From Aquiflexum sp. TKW24L (lineage in GTDB: Bacteria; Bacteroidota; Bacteroidia; Cytophagales; Cyclobacteriaceae), in assembly GCF_023502205.1 (NCBI RefSeq), contig NZ_JAMFLG010000021.1, positions 1 through 64,000 on the forward strand: 64,000 nucleotides of DNA, written 5' to 3'. Of this stretch, positions 8,384-16,280 are shown piece by piece. The translations under genes were made by a program, and so were the position numbers. The notes under the pieces were generated by a model. It was given only the letters and a program-made list of their open reading frames with translations. It searched no databases and had not been told where the DNA came from. Numbering within the stretch: the stretch's first letter is position 1; every line of letters begins with the position of its first letter.

Positions 8384-9574
8384 ATGATTCAGCAACATCG
8401 GGAATTTTTCAATATGGAATTCAGCAAAGAAAAATACCAGGCATTCCTGGATGACCTTGCCTCAGATTTTGATTATTTACCAACCTTTAGGGTAGCAGAG
8501 ACACCTTTTTTCATCCCCCAAGAACTGAAAAACCAGCTTGTGGAAGGTTGTCAGCAAGTTATTGATTTTATCAAAAGGAAGGATTTCGATTCATTGACAG
8601 AAAAATCACTCAATGTAAACTTCAACGTACCCAATCAGGACCATCATACCCAATTTCTAGCCATTGACTTTGGAATCTGTGAAGAGAATGGCAAAATCCT
8701 TCCCAAGCTGATAGAAGTACAGGGTTTTCCATCCGTTTTTAATTTTCAATACAACCTTTTTGAGAAGATAAAAAAATCTTACCCCTTCCTTGACCAATTT
8801 ACCCCTTATCTCTCTGACCTAGATGCGGATGGTTATTTGGCAATCTTCAAAGAAACTGTTCTGAACGGGCATAAACCTGAAGAAGTCATTTTGCTTGAAA
8901 TTGAGCCGGAAAAGCAAAACACGAAAATCGATTTTTATTATTGTCAAAAGGACCTCGGCGTTCCCTTCATTTGTGTTACAAAAATAACCAAACGAGGGAA
9001 ACAACTTTTCTACACCGATAAAGAAGGACAAGAAATCCAGATCAAAAGAATTTACAACCGGGTGATTTTTGATGAACTCGAGGCAAGAAAAGACCTCAAC
9101 ATGCAATTCTCATTTTTGGAGGAATTAGATGTGGAGTGGGCTGGACATCCAAATTGGTTTTATCGGATCAGCAAATTCATACTTCCTTATTTGAAAGGAC
9201 CATATTTCATTGAGACGACTCTCCTAAGCGAACTGAAGGAAATTCCTGAGGACTTGGAAAACTATGTCCTGAAGCCTTTATTTTCCTTCTCGGGAAGTGG
9301 TGTAATCTTTCATGTCAAAAAATCAGACATCGAATCAGTCGAAGACAAGGATTTGTATATCCTTCAGAAAAAAGCCAAATATGTCCCTGTGCTCCAGGCA
9401 CCTGATGAAAAAGTCAAGGCGGAAGTCCGTATGTTGGCCGTTTGGCCAGAAAAAGACGAAAATCCAACCTTGATCGGTAACCTAATCCGGCTTAGCCGCG
9501 GAGAGATGATCGGCGTCAAATTCAACAAAGATAAAGACTGGGTTGGCGGGACATTAGGGCTGTTTGAAAAATAA
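8384..9574 (+). CDS. uncharacterised protein with an apparently circularly permuted ATP-grasp fold
   Basis: The 396-residue soluble protein matches no named enzyme that I recognise with certainty. The order of motifs is telling. An acidic metal-site-like stretch (LPKLIEVQGFPSVFNFQ) lies early, near residues 106-122. A lysine plus Gly-rich loop (YVLKPLFSFSGSGVIFHV) lies late, near 295-312, followed by AEVRMLAVWP and NLIRLSRGEMIGVKFN. In ordinary ATP-grasps the order is reversed, so this resembles the circularly permuted ATP-grasp group (glutathionylspermidine synthase-like). It starts 10 bp after the amidotransferase; a downstream Met at 8414 is an alternative start. It is probably a second ligase of the cassette. 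The fold call is inference. Confidence 0.65.
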   Translation: MIQQHREFFNMEFSKEKYQAFLDDLASDFDYLPTFRVAETPFFIPQELKNQLVEGCQQVIDFIKRKDFDSLTEKSLNVNFNVPNQDHHTQFLAIDFGICEENGKILPKLIEVQGFPSVFNFQYNLFEKIKKSYPFLDQFTPYLSDLDADGYLAIFKETVLNGHKPEEVILLEIEPEKQNTKIDFYYCQKDLGVPFICVTKITKRGKQLFYTDKEGQEIQIKRIYNRVIFDELEARKDLNMQFSFLEELDVEWAGHPNWFYRISKFILPYLKGPYFIETTLLSELKEIPEDLENYVLKPLFSFSGSGVIFHVKKSDIESVEDKDLYILQKKAKYVPVLQAPDEKVKAEVRMLAVWPEKDENPTLIGNLIRLSRGEMIGVKFNKDKDWVGGTLGLFEK

Positions 9575-9575
9575 T

Positions 9576-10352
9576 CTAATCTCCAAGTAAAGTTTCAAGC
9601 GGAACAATTTTGTATCCTGATTTTTGCCATCCCTTGATCAAATCCGGCAAGTATTTATAGAATTTATCTGTCCGCTTTTCCCCTACCCCAATGTGTATCA
9701 GTAATATTAAACCGTTGAGTCCATTGGGGTCTTTGAATTCACACTGCCAGATACTTTGCATGATGTCCTCCGAACTTATATAATTTTCCATTTCAGGATC
9801 GGTGTAGTCGGCACTTGTTCTAGGGCCCGGTGTAAAATTGATGAGTTGAAAACCCAACTTTCTTGTCCATTCACTGATGTTTTCATTGTACCATTCATAA
9901 GGTGGTAAAAAATATTTGGTGTTTTCCTGTTCGATTCCAAACCGCTTCATTTCAGAATAATTATCTAAAAGGTCTTTGGAAAATGTATACCTGTCGATGA
10001 GTAACTGACTTCTATCATCCCATTCACAATATAGCAAATGCTTGTCTGAATGGGCCCCAAGAAAATGGCCGTTGTTTTTGATGGCTTTAATCAGAGGTTC
10101 AAATTCATGATTCCGGTAAAAATCACCTGTGAAAAAAAATGACGCTTTTATTTTATTTCTCTCCAAGGTTTCCAGAATCTCCCATCCCCCTTCGGCATAT
10201 TCATGACCTGTCAGCACTATGGAAATCTGTTTTTTGGATGTGTCCCCTCTGACAATCCCATCCAAGACATATTGGTTTTGCGAAAATACTTCCTGGAATA
10301 AAGATAAAAATAACGCTAAGAGCACGCATGAAATGGATGTTTTGGTTTTCAT
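9576..10352 (-). CDS. exported NodB-like polysaccharide deacetylase-family protein with altered catalytic site
   Basis: The start is taken at the Met of MKTKTSISCVLLALFLSLF, which gives a clear signal peptide cleaved near VFSQ; the annotated open frame begins 11 codons earlier. The NodB-like domain starts SIVLTGHEYAEGGWEILETL, has SFFFTGDFYRNHEF, the motif-2 pair HSDKH, and a late LILLIHIG strand. The first motif of active NodB enzymes, normally TFDDG with catalytic and metal-binding Asp residues, is TGHEY here. Metal binding or activity is therefore likely changed, although TGHE-type relatives occur in Bacteroidota. It converges on the ligase cassette with 1 bp between stops. The substrate is unknown. 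Confidence 0.8.
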   Translation of the reverse strand: MKTKTSISCVLLALFLSLFQEVFSQNQYVLDGIVRGDTSKKQISIVLTGHEYAEGGWEILETLERNKIKASFFFTGDFYRNHEFEPLIKAIKNNGHFLGAHSDKHLLYCEWDDRSQLLIDRYTFSKDLLDNYSEMKRFGIEQENTKYFLPPYEWYNENISEWTRKLGFQLINFTPGPRTSADYTDPEMENYISSEDIMQSIWQCEFKDPNGLNGLILLIHIGVGEKRTDKFYKYLPDLIKGWQKSGYKIVPLETLLGD

Positions 10353-10686
10353 AGGAGATAGATAATAATTACTGTCAATCCACAAACTTTCGGCTACCCG
10401 ATTTTTATAGGATAGAATTTCAAGAGTAGATAGAAATTACTTAAAAACTGTTTGTCCGGAGCAAAAGGATTTCTAATTGGATAAAAAACAGTGAATAGAT
10501 AAAGGTATTGGTTTGGGGTGATACTTATTTACCTGCGAGATTTTGCACAATATTCCAATAAAATTACTGAAATCAAAATAAACCTACACCGCCATATAAA
10601 AATCACTTTTTATTTAAAATCTTTTTGATAGTTTCAGGTGTTTATAGCTATCGAGCATATATTTATCGCCATCACATTTTCAATCA
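10353..10686. other. AT-rich divergent intergenic region
   Basis: This is a 334-bp gap between the NodB-like gene (minus) and pntAA (plus). It is strongly AT-rich and should hold both divergent promoters. No box with a full TAnnTTTG match at sensible spacing, no riboswitch-like structure and no small open frame was convincing. Confidence 0.5.
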
Positions 10687-11811
10687 ATGATAATAGGGAT
10701 TTTAAAAGAACCCCAAGACGAGTCTAGAGTCGCACTTTTGCCGGAAGCGGTAAAAACTCTCATCAGCTGGAAGGTCTCGGTTTGGGTAGAAACACATGCA
10801 GGCGCAAAAGCCTATGCATCCGATCAACTTTATTTAGAGTCAGGTGCAGAAATCCACAGCAGACAGGAGATCTTAACCCAAACAGACTTGATCATCGGGA
10901 TTCAGCCCATTTCGCATGAAGAAATAGCATTGCTGAAAACCGAATCTGTGCTGATGGGACAAATGGGAGCATTATTCAGTCCTGATCTTACCAAATTTCT
11001 GATCCAGCAAAAAAAGACAGCCTTTAGTATGGAATTGGTCCCGAGGACCACCCGCGCCCAATCAATGGACGTGCTTTCTTCAATGGCTACAGTTACAGGC
11101 TATAAAGCAGTGCTTACGGCGGCAAATCTCCTTCCTAGGTTCTTCCCAATGTTTATGACTGCGGCAGGAAGTATCACGCCTGCCAGGATTCTGATTTTGG
11201 GAGCAGGAGTGGCCGGGTTGCAAGCAATCGCTACAGCAAGACGGCTTGGCGCTTCAGTTTTTGCATTTGATGTCCGACAAGCCGCCAAAGAGGAAGTACT
11301 TTCTTTGGGAGCAAAGTTTGTCGATGTGGAAGGTGCCAAGGAAGACAAAGGTGCCGGCGGGTATGCCGTCGAGCAGACTCCCGAATACATTCAAAAACAG
11401 AAAGATACCATTCATGAACATGCTGCCAAAGCAGACATCATCATTACGACAGCTCAGATTCCTGGAAGAAAGGCCCCTCAATTGATAGAGGAACGAACAG
11501 TTCTAGCTATGAAGCCGGGTTCGGTCATCATAGACCTTGCAGCCTCCTCAGGTGGCAACTGCGCACTTTCCCAGCCTGAGCAAACCGTAGAAGTCAATGG
11601 TGTCCGGATAGTAGGTGTCGGTAACCTTGCAGCAAGTATGCCTCAGGATGCGAGCAAAATGTATGGCAAAAATTACCTCAATTTCCTCAAATTGATCATC
11701 AAAGACGGGAATCTCAATCTGAATTTTGAGGATGACATCGTGACAGGAACCTGTGTTTGCCATGCAGGTAATCCTATCAGTCCACGTATCATTCAAATGC
11801 AAACTAACTGA
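10687..11811 (+). CDS. pntAA: NAD(P) transhydrogenase subunit alpha part 1 (NAD(H)-binding)
   Basis: The 374-residue soluble dI component of proton-translocating transhydrogenase. It opens with IGILKEPQDESRVALLPEAV, the AlaDH/PNT N-terminal signature. It carries a Rossmann nucleotide-binding loop ILGAGVAGLQAIATARRLGA around residues 162-180 and the mobile-loop region AGGYAVEQTPEY. It binds NAD(H) and exchanges hydride with the NADP(H)-binding PntB across the membrane, driven by the proton gradient, giving NADPH. The downstream genes start 2 bp after and then with a 4-bp overlap, so this is a classic three-subunit pnt operon as in Rhodospirillum. Confidence 0.95.
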   Translation: MIIGILKEPQDESRVALLPEAVKTLISWKVSVWVETHAGAKAYASDQLYLESGAEIHSRQEILTQTDLIIGIQPISHEEIALLKTESVLMGQMGALFSPDLTKFLIQQKKTAFSMELVPRTTRAQSMDVLSSMATVTGYKAVLTAANLLPRFFPMFMTAAGSITPARILILGAGVAGLQAIATARRLGASVFAFDVRQAAKEEVLSLGAKFVDVEGAKEDKGAGGYAVEQTPEYIQKQKDTIHEHAAKADIIITTAQIPGRKAPQLIEERTVLAMKPGSVIIDLAASSGGNCALSQPEQTVEVNGVRIVGVGNLAASMPQDASKMYGKNYLNFLKLIIKDGNLNLNFEDDIVTGTCVCHAGNPISPRIIQMQTN

Positions 11812-11813
11812 TC

Positions 11814-12131
11814 ATGGAACAAGTTTTAAATTATATTGGTGAAAATATGGAGATGGTGTATTTCCTGTTGTTAGCCATCTTATTGGGAGTGGAAGTGATT
11901 TCCAACGTCCCTGCAATCCTCCATACACCACTGATGTCAGGTGCCAATGCGATCCACGGTGTGGTAGTCGTAGGTGCCATCATCGTTATGCTTCAGGCTT
12001 CACCAGACAACTATCTCGCTTTATCAGTCGGGTTTTTGGCGGTATTGGTGGGTACACTGAATGTCATCGGAGGATTTGTGGTGACTGACAGAATGTTGGA
12101 GATGTTCAAGAAAAAACCTAAGAAATCATGA
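11814..12131 (+). CDS. pntAB: NAD(P) transhydrogenase subunit alpha part 2 (membrane)
   Basis: The 105-residue membrane subunit has about three or four transmembrane helices (near residues 16-32, 42-60, 68-90) and a basic C-terminus (KKKPKKS). ISNVPAILHTPLMSGANAIHGVVVVGA is the conserved dII segment found at the C-terminal end of fused PntA proteins. It forms the proton channel with the membrane part of PntB. Its stop overlaps the pntB start (ATGA). Confidence 0.95.
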   Translation: MEQVLNYIGENMEMVYFLLLAILLGVEVISNVPAILHTPLMSGANAIHGVVVVGAIIVMLQASPDNYLALSVGFLAVLVGTLNVIGGFVVTDRMLEMFKKKPKKS

Positions 12132-13528
12132 GTCTGAATATATTGGAAATATGTTATCTCATTGCATCCCTGACTTTCATCTTGGGATTAAAAATGCTCA
12201 GCAATCCTGATTCTGCTAGAAAAGGAAACCTAATCGCAGCTGCCGGTATGTTGATTGCGATCATTGCGACCATTACTTTATATCAGGATTATGATTCTGG
12301 CAAATTGATCAATTATGGCCTGATCTTCCTAGGATTGATCGTCGGAACTGTCATCGGAACCATCATGGCGCAAAGAGTCCAAATGACTTCCATGCCTCAG
12401 ATGGTGTCATTCTTCAATGGAATGGGAGGTGCCTGCGCTGCTTTAATTGCAATCATCGAATTCCAGAGCCATCAGCATAGTACTGTTACCGGCTTTGATG
12501 GAGAGTTGTTGGTCATGCTACTCGGACTTTTGATCGGGTCGGTTTCATTCTCCGGTTCTATAATCGCCTACGGCAAATTAGAAGGGAAAATCCAGGACAA
12601 GGTATTACCTATGAACCAGGTCATCAACATGGCCATGTTGGGAGCGATCATTGTATTGATTATCTACCAAATGGTCAGTGGATCTGATCCAATCTTTTTC
12701 TACGCACTTTTGGTGATTGCTTTGATTTACGGGGTGTTGTTTGTCATGCCGATCGGCGGGGCAGATATGCCAGTAGTTATCTCTTTGCTCAATTCCTTTA
12801 CGGGTATGGCAGCGGCTTTTGGAGGATTCCTCTATGGCAACAAAGCCATGTTGACAGGTGGTATTCTCGTAGGTTCGGCAGGAACTATCCTCACCATCCT
12901 GATGTGTAAGGCAATGAACAGGTCCTTGACCAATGTCTTGCTTGGTGCATTTGGTAGTGCCGCCCCCAATGGTGCAAAACCCGCAAGCGGAGACCAGTCA
13001 GTGCGGGAAATCAGCATCACCGATGCAGCCGTCTTATTGTCTTATTCACAAAGTGTGGTCATCGTACCTGGTTATGGATTGGCTGTAGCGCAAGCACAGC
13101 ACATTTGCCATGAGCTTGAGAAACTGCTAGAGGAAAAAGGAGTGGAAGTGAATTATGCCATTCACCCGGTTGCGGGTCGTATGCCGGGCCACATGAACGT
13201 GCTTTTGGCAGAAGCTGATGTACCTTATGAAAGGATGCAGGAAATGGAAGAGATCAATTCCAAGTTTACCAATACTGATGTGGTAGTCGTCATTGGTGCC
13301 AATGACGTGGTCAATCCGGCTGCCAAGAATGACCCTTCCTCTCCGATATATGGCATGCCTATCCTAGAAGTCGACCAAGCCAAAAATGTAATTATCCTTA
13401 AAAGAGGTATGGCGGCAGGTTATGCAGGCATTGAAAATGAACTCTTCTTCTATCCTAAAACCAGGATGCTTTTTGGAGATGCCAAAGCTACACTTCAGAA
13501 GCTGACTGCTGAGGTAAAAGAAGTGTAA
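12128..13528 (+). CDS. pntB: NAD(P) transhydrogenase subunit beta
   Basis: The 466-residue protein has an N-terminal half of about eight or nine transmembrane helices (dII) and a C-terminal NADP(H)-binding dIII domain from about residue 290. dIII motifs are VVIVPGYGLAVAQAQH, HPVAGRMPGHMNVLLAEADVPYE, VVVVIGANDVVNPAA and a late LKRGMAAGYAGIENELF. Membrane motifs include MVSFFNGMGGACAALIA and GGADMPVVISLLNSFTGMAAAF. It completes the transhydrogenase with PntAA and PntAB. A strong hairpin terminator follows 100 bp downstream. Confidence 0.96.
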   Translation: MSLNILEICYLIASLTFILGLKMLSNPDSARKGNLIAAAGMLIAIIATITLYQDYDSGKLINYGLIFLGLIVGTVIGTIMAQRVQMTSMPQMVSFFNGMGGACAALIAIIEFQSHQHSTVTGFDGELLVMLLGLLIGSVSFSGSIIAYGKLEGKIQDKVLPMNQVINMAMLGAIIVLIIYQMVSGSDPIFFYALLVIALIYGVLFVMPIGGADMPVVISLLNSFTGMAAAFGGFLYGNKAMLTGGILVGSAGTILTILMCKAMNRSLTNVLLGAFGSAAPNGAKPASGDQSVREISITDAAVLLSYSQSVVIVPGYGLAVAQAQHICHELEKLLEEKGVEVNYAIHPVAGRMPGHMNVLLAEADVPYERMQEMEEINSKFTNTDVVVVIGANDVVNPAAKNDPSSPIYGMPILEVDQAKNVIILKRGMAAGYAGIENELFFYPKTRMLFGDAKATLQKLTAEVKEV

Positions 13529-13629
13529 AAAAATGTCCGATGACCGATGACAGATGTTTCGTATCCTCGAGTTATTCTTGTATAATTTAATCGAATGGTG
13601 ATTAAAGAATACGATCCTATTTAAAATAC

Positions 13630-13663
13630 AAAAAAGCCCATGCTACCAAGCTTGGGCTTTTTT
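13630..13663 (+). terminator. rho-independent terminator of the pnt operon
   Basis: An 11-bp inverted repeat (13630-13640 with 13653-13663) combines an AGCCCA/TGGGCT stem with an A-run before and a six-T run after. It can act in either direction but is positioned for pntB. Confidence 0.85.
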
Positions 13664-13754
13664 GCTTTCGAATAATCAGACAACCATCTGCTAATCAAAA
13701 TTTTAAAGAGAAAATTAAAATAAGCATTTTGGCTAATCAAAATTCTTAAAAACA

Positions 13755-13800
13755 AAACTGCTTTTTCTTCCCAATTACATCAGCGAAGAAAAAGCAGTTT
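13755..13800. terminator. perfect 16-bp inverted repeat, probable bidirectional terminator
   Basis: AAACTGCTTTTTCTTC (13755-13770) is matched exactly by its reverse complement at 13785-13800 with a 14-nt loop. It lies between the convergent pnt operon and galM. There is no long T-run after the stem, though the arm itself contains T/A tracts. Confidence 0.55.
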
Positions 13801-14009
13801 AGATGATTTGATCTAATTCTACTAAAATATGCATCTATGCATTGATTTCAGTAAAATGATTTTCCAATTTAAATCATGGCCGGAAACCATAATGTACGGT
13901 ACATCCCTGCCCGACAGCAGGCGGGGGTCTTCCGACTTCCGTCTTCCAACCCGTTTGTAGAAGATTATTGGCCTCCTGGCAAAGTAGCGGACAACCAAAA
14001 TAAATAGAT

Positions 14010-15137
14010 CTACCTCACTCCAAAAACATATTCAATCTTGTGACTGTAAGTTTCTCCCGGATTAAGCCTCGCAGAAGGGAAAGTTGGTTGGTTTGGGGAA
14101 TCAGGAAAGAACTGCGGTTCAACGCAGAATCCATAATTTTTCACATAAGTTACCCCATTCGTCGTTTGCTTGCCATCAAGGAAATTTCCGGTATAAAACT
14201 GTACGCCAGGCATATTGGAATACATGGTAAATACCCTTCCTGTTCCGGCGTGATAGGCCTCAGACATTTTCGCCAATTGGCCGTCGTGCTCTTTTTTGAC
14301 TACAAAATTATGGTCATAGCCACTTCCGGTATCAGCGATTCTTTCACCGATTTTGTGAGGGGAAGTAAAGTCAAAAGGCGTGCCCGCGACAGGGGCTATC
14401 TCCCCGGTTGGGATCAACCCTGCTCCTACAGGTGTATAATGCTCCGCAAAAATTGTCATCTCATGCCCTAGGATATCTTCCTTCATATCACTCAGGTTAA
14501 AGTATCCATGTTGGGTGAGGTTTACAATCGTGGCCTTATCGGTGGTGGCTCCAATATCAATGGTAAGTTTGTTTTCCTTGCCAAGGATAAAGGAGATTGA
14601 AGAAGTAAGTGTACCTGGATAGCCTTCTTCCCCATCGGCACTGACATAAGTCATCTTAACCCCGACGGCATCTTCTAATTCCAATACTTCAGCCTCCCAT
14701 ATTTTTTGGTTGAATCCTTTGACTCCACCATGAAGGTGGTTTTTTCCATTATTTGTGGCCAATTGATAGGTCTCCCCGTCAAGGGAAAACTTTCCATTGG
14801 CGATTCTATTGGCGTACCTACCTGCTGTAGCGCCAAAGAAGTAACTGTCAGTGACGAAATCCTCAACTTTGTTATAAGTCAACATGATGTCACCTGAATT
14901 GCCGTCCCGGTCGGGAACACTGATTCGTGAAATGGTTGCTCCATAGTTGGTCAACTCCACTTCCATACCATTTCCATTTTTTAGGTTGAAAACCTTGGCA
15001 TCATTGCCATTCATTTTGATGTTTTTCACTTCGATTTCAAATTTAATTTCCTCCTCTACTTTCTCCTCTTTGGGAGCTTGGCAAGAGGCTATGATAAGTA
15101 TTAGGCTTAAAGGGATAAGATAACTTGCTTTTTTCAT
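14010..15137 (-). CDS. galM: aldose 1-epimerase (mutarotase), lipoprotein form
   Basis: The start is set at MKKASYLIPLSLILIIASC (15137), giving a lipoprotein signal with lipobox Cys19; the open frame begins 13 codons earlier. The 375-residue protein matches the GalM beta-sandwich family. Motifs are ELTNYGATISRISVPDRDG, FFGATAGRYANRIANGKF, NNGKNHLHGGVKGFNQKIWEAE, LTQHGYFNLSD (catalytic-site His), YDHNFVVKK, and the C-terminal GFCVEPQFFPDSPNQP with the catalytic Glu of the family. It interconverts alpha and beta anomers of hexoses, here presumably anchored in the periplasm or outer membrane. It is monocistronic. Confidence 0.93.
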   Translation of the reverse strand: MKKASYLIPLSLILIIASCQAPKEEKVEEEIKFEIEVKNIKMNGNDAKVFNLKNGNGMEVELTNYGATISRISVPDRDGNSGDIMLTYNKVEDFVTDSYFFGATAGRYANRIANGKFSLDGETYQLATNNGKNHLHGGVKGFNQKIWEAEVLELEDAVGVKMTYVSADGEEGYPGTLTSSISFILGKENKLTIDIGATTDKATIVNLTQHGYFNLSDMKEDILGHEMTIFAEHYTPVGAGLIPTGEIAPVAGTPFDFTSPHKIGERIADTGSGYDHNFVVKKEHDGQLAKMSEAYHAGTGRVFTMYSNMPGVQFYTGNFLDGKQTTNGVTYVKNYGFCVEPQFFPDSPNQPTFPSARLNPGETYSHKIEYVFGVR

Positions 15138-15263
15138 ATCGGTGGGTTTATTAGGTAAGATTAAACTAAATACCAAAAATTGAGGCCTATTTTAAGTGAA
15201 AATAAACACAGTAATTTTCAGTGGCTTCATTTTTGGAAGTAATTTAGAAAAACTGTTCCAACT

Positions 15264-16106
15264 ATGAAAAAAATCATCCTTTTATCCTTAGCAGTAGCCA
15301 CGCTAAGCGTATCATGTGTTTCTAAAAAGAAATATGTACAACTCCAAAATGACAATTTCAAAACCGAAGCATATCTGGCTGAAACCAGAATGGAAAAAGA
15401 AGCTTTAGAAGCTGAAAAGCAGGTACTGGAAAATAAAATGGGCAGAATTGAAGCCCGGGTTGCTGAATACAATGACAGAATAAATTCTTTGAAAAACGAA
15501 AGTGATTCAAAATTTACCCTTGATGGCAAAACTCCAATGTCCAATGACACAAGAGGGAAACTTAACGCCACATTGGCAAATGTAAGTGCTTCTGATCTTT
15601 CGGGTGCTAAAAACCTAGAAGATTCTATCAATGTGGCCATCTCCCACAACCTGAAAAAATCCATCACTGACGGTTCAGAAGAAAACGACGACATCCAGAT
15701 CACTGTCGACAAGACTGTCGTGATGATCAATGTGTCTGACAGACTTTTATTCAATACGGGGAGCTACCAAGTTTCCAGAAACGCAGATGGTTTGCTAAAG
15801 AAATTGGCGGAAGTCATCAATTCCGAACCTTCTCTTGAAGTTATGATCGAAGGTCACACTGATCCAAGAACCATTCAAACAGGAGTCTTACAAGACAATT
15901 GGGACCTTAGTGTCAAAAGAGCAACTTCTATAGTAAGGATCCTTGAAACCAAATATGACGTGGCACCTGAGAAGATGATCGCTGCAGGCAGAGCAAGTTA
16001 CATTCCTTTGGTAGAAAATGACACCAAGGAAAATATGGCCAAAAACAGGAGAACGCGAATCGTTTTGATCCCTGATATGGATAAGTTCTTTGCAATGATT
16101 GAATAA
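15264..16106 (+). CDS. OmpA-family peptidoglycan-binding lipoprotein with coiled coil
   Basis: The 280-residue protein has a lipoprotein signal (MKKIILLSLAVATLSVSC, Cys18). A coiled-coil stretch of about residues 30-80 (LAETRMEKEALEAEKQVLEN) follows, and a C-terminal OmpA/MotB domain spans about 140-275. Domain motifs are LLFNTGSYQVS, MIEGHTDPRTIQTG, NWDLSVKRATSIVRIL and KNRRTRIVLIP; these include the conserved Asp and Arg that hold meso-diaminopimelate. It probably tethers the envelope to peptidoglycan. It is monocistronic with a strong bidirectional terminator downstream. Confidence 0.92.
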   Translation: MKKIILLSLAVATLSVSCVSKKKYVQLQNDNFKTEAYLAETRMEKEALEAEKQVLENKMGRIEARVAEYNDRINSLKNESDSKFTLDGKTPMSNDTRGKLNATLANVSASDLSGAKNLEDSINVAISHNLKKSITDGSEENDDIQITVDKTVVMINVSDRLLFNTGSYQVSRNADGLLKKLAEVINSEPSLEVMIEGHTDPRTIQTGVLQDNWDLSVKRATSIVRILETKYDVAPEKMIAAGRASYIPLVENDTKENMAKNRRTRIVLIPDMDKFFAMIE

Positions 16107-16201
16107 TTAAAATAATGGTATCGAGGCCACGATTTATATTGAATTCCAGTGATCCATTAGATGCCATACAAAATATAAAAATCTACTAAACCATAATTAA
16201 T

Positions 16202-16238
16202 AAAAAAAAAGCCAGGAAATTTCCTGGCTTTTTTTTTG
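16202..16238. terminator. bidirectional terminator between OmpA-like and PqaA-like genes
   Basis: GCCAGGAAATTTCCTGGC is flanked by a long A-run on the left and a T-run on the right, giving a terminator for both convergent genes. Confidence 0.9.
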
Positions 16239-16280
16239 ACCCTCTTCGGTTAATTGAAATTAAGCTTAAAATGGATGGCC

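Larger units (their letters stand above)
13529..14009. other. non-coding region with two terminator-like hairpins
   Basis: This 480-bp gap between pntB (plus) and galM (minus) holds the two hairpins listed separately. It also has two copies of a GCTAATCAAAATT string (about 13691 and 13734) and a GC-richer patch near 13900-13960 (CCTGC...GCAGG inverted repeat). No gene is supported. Confidence 0.6.
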
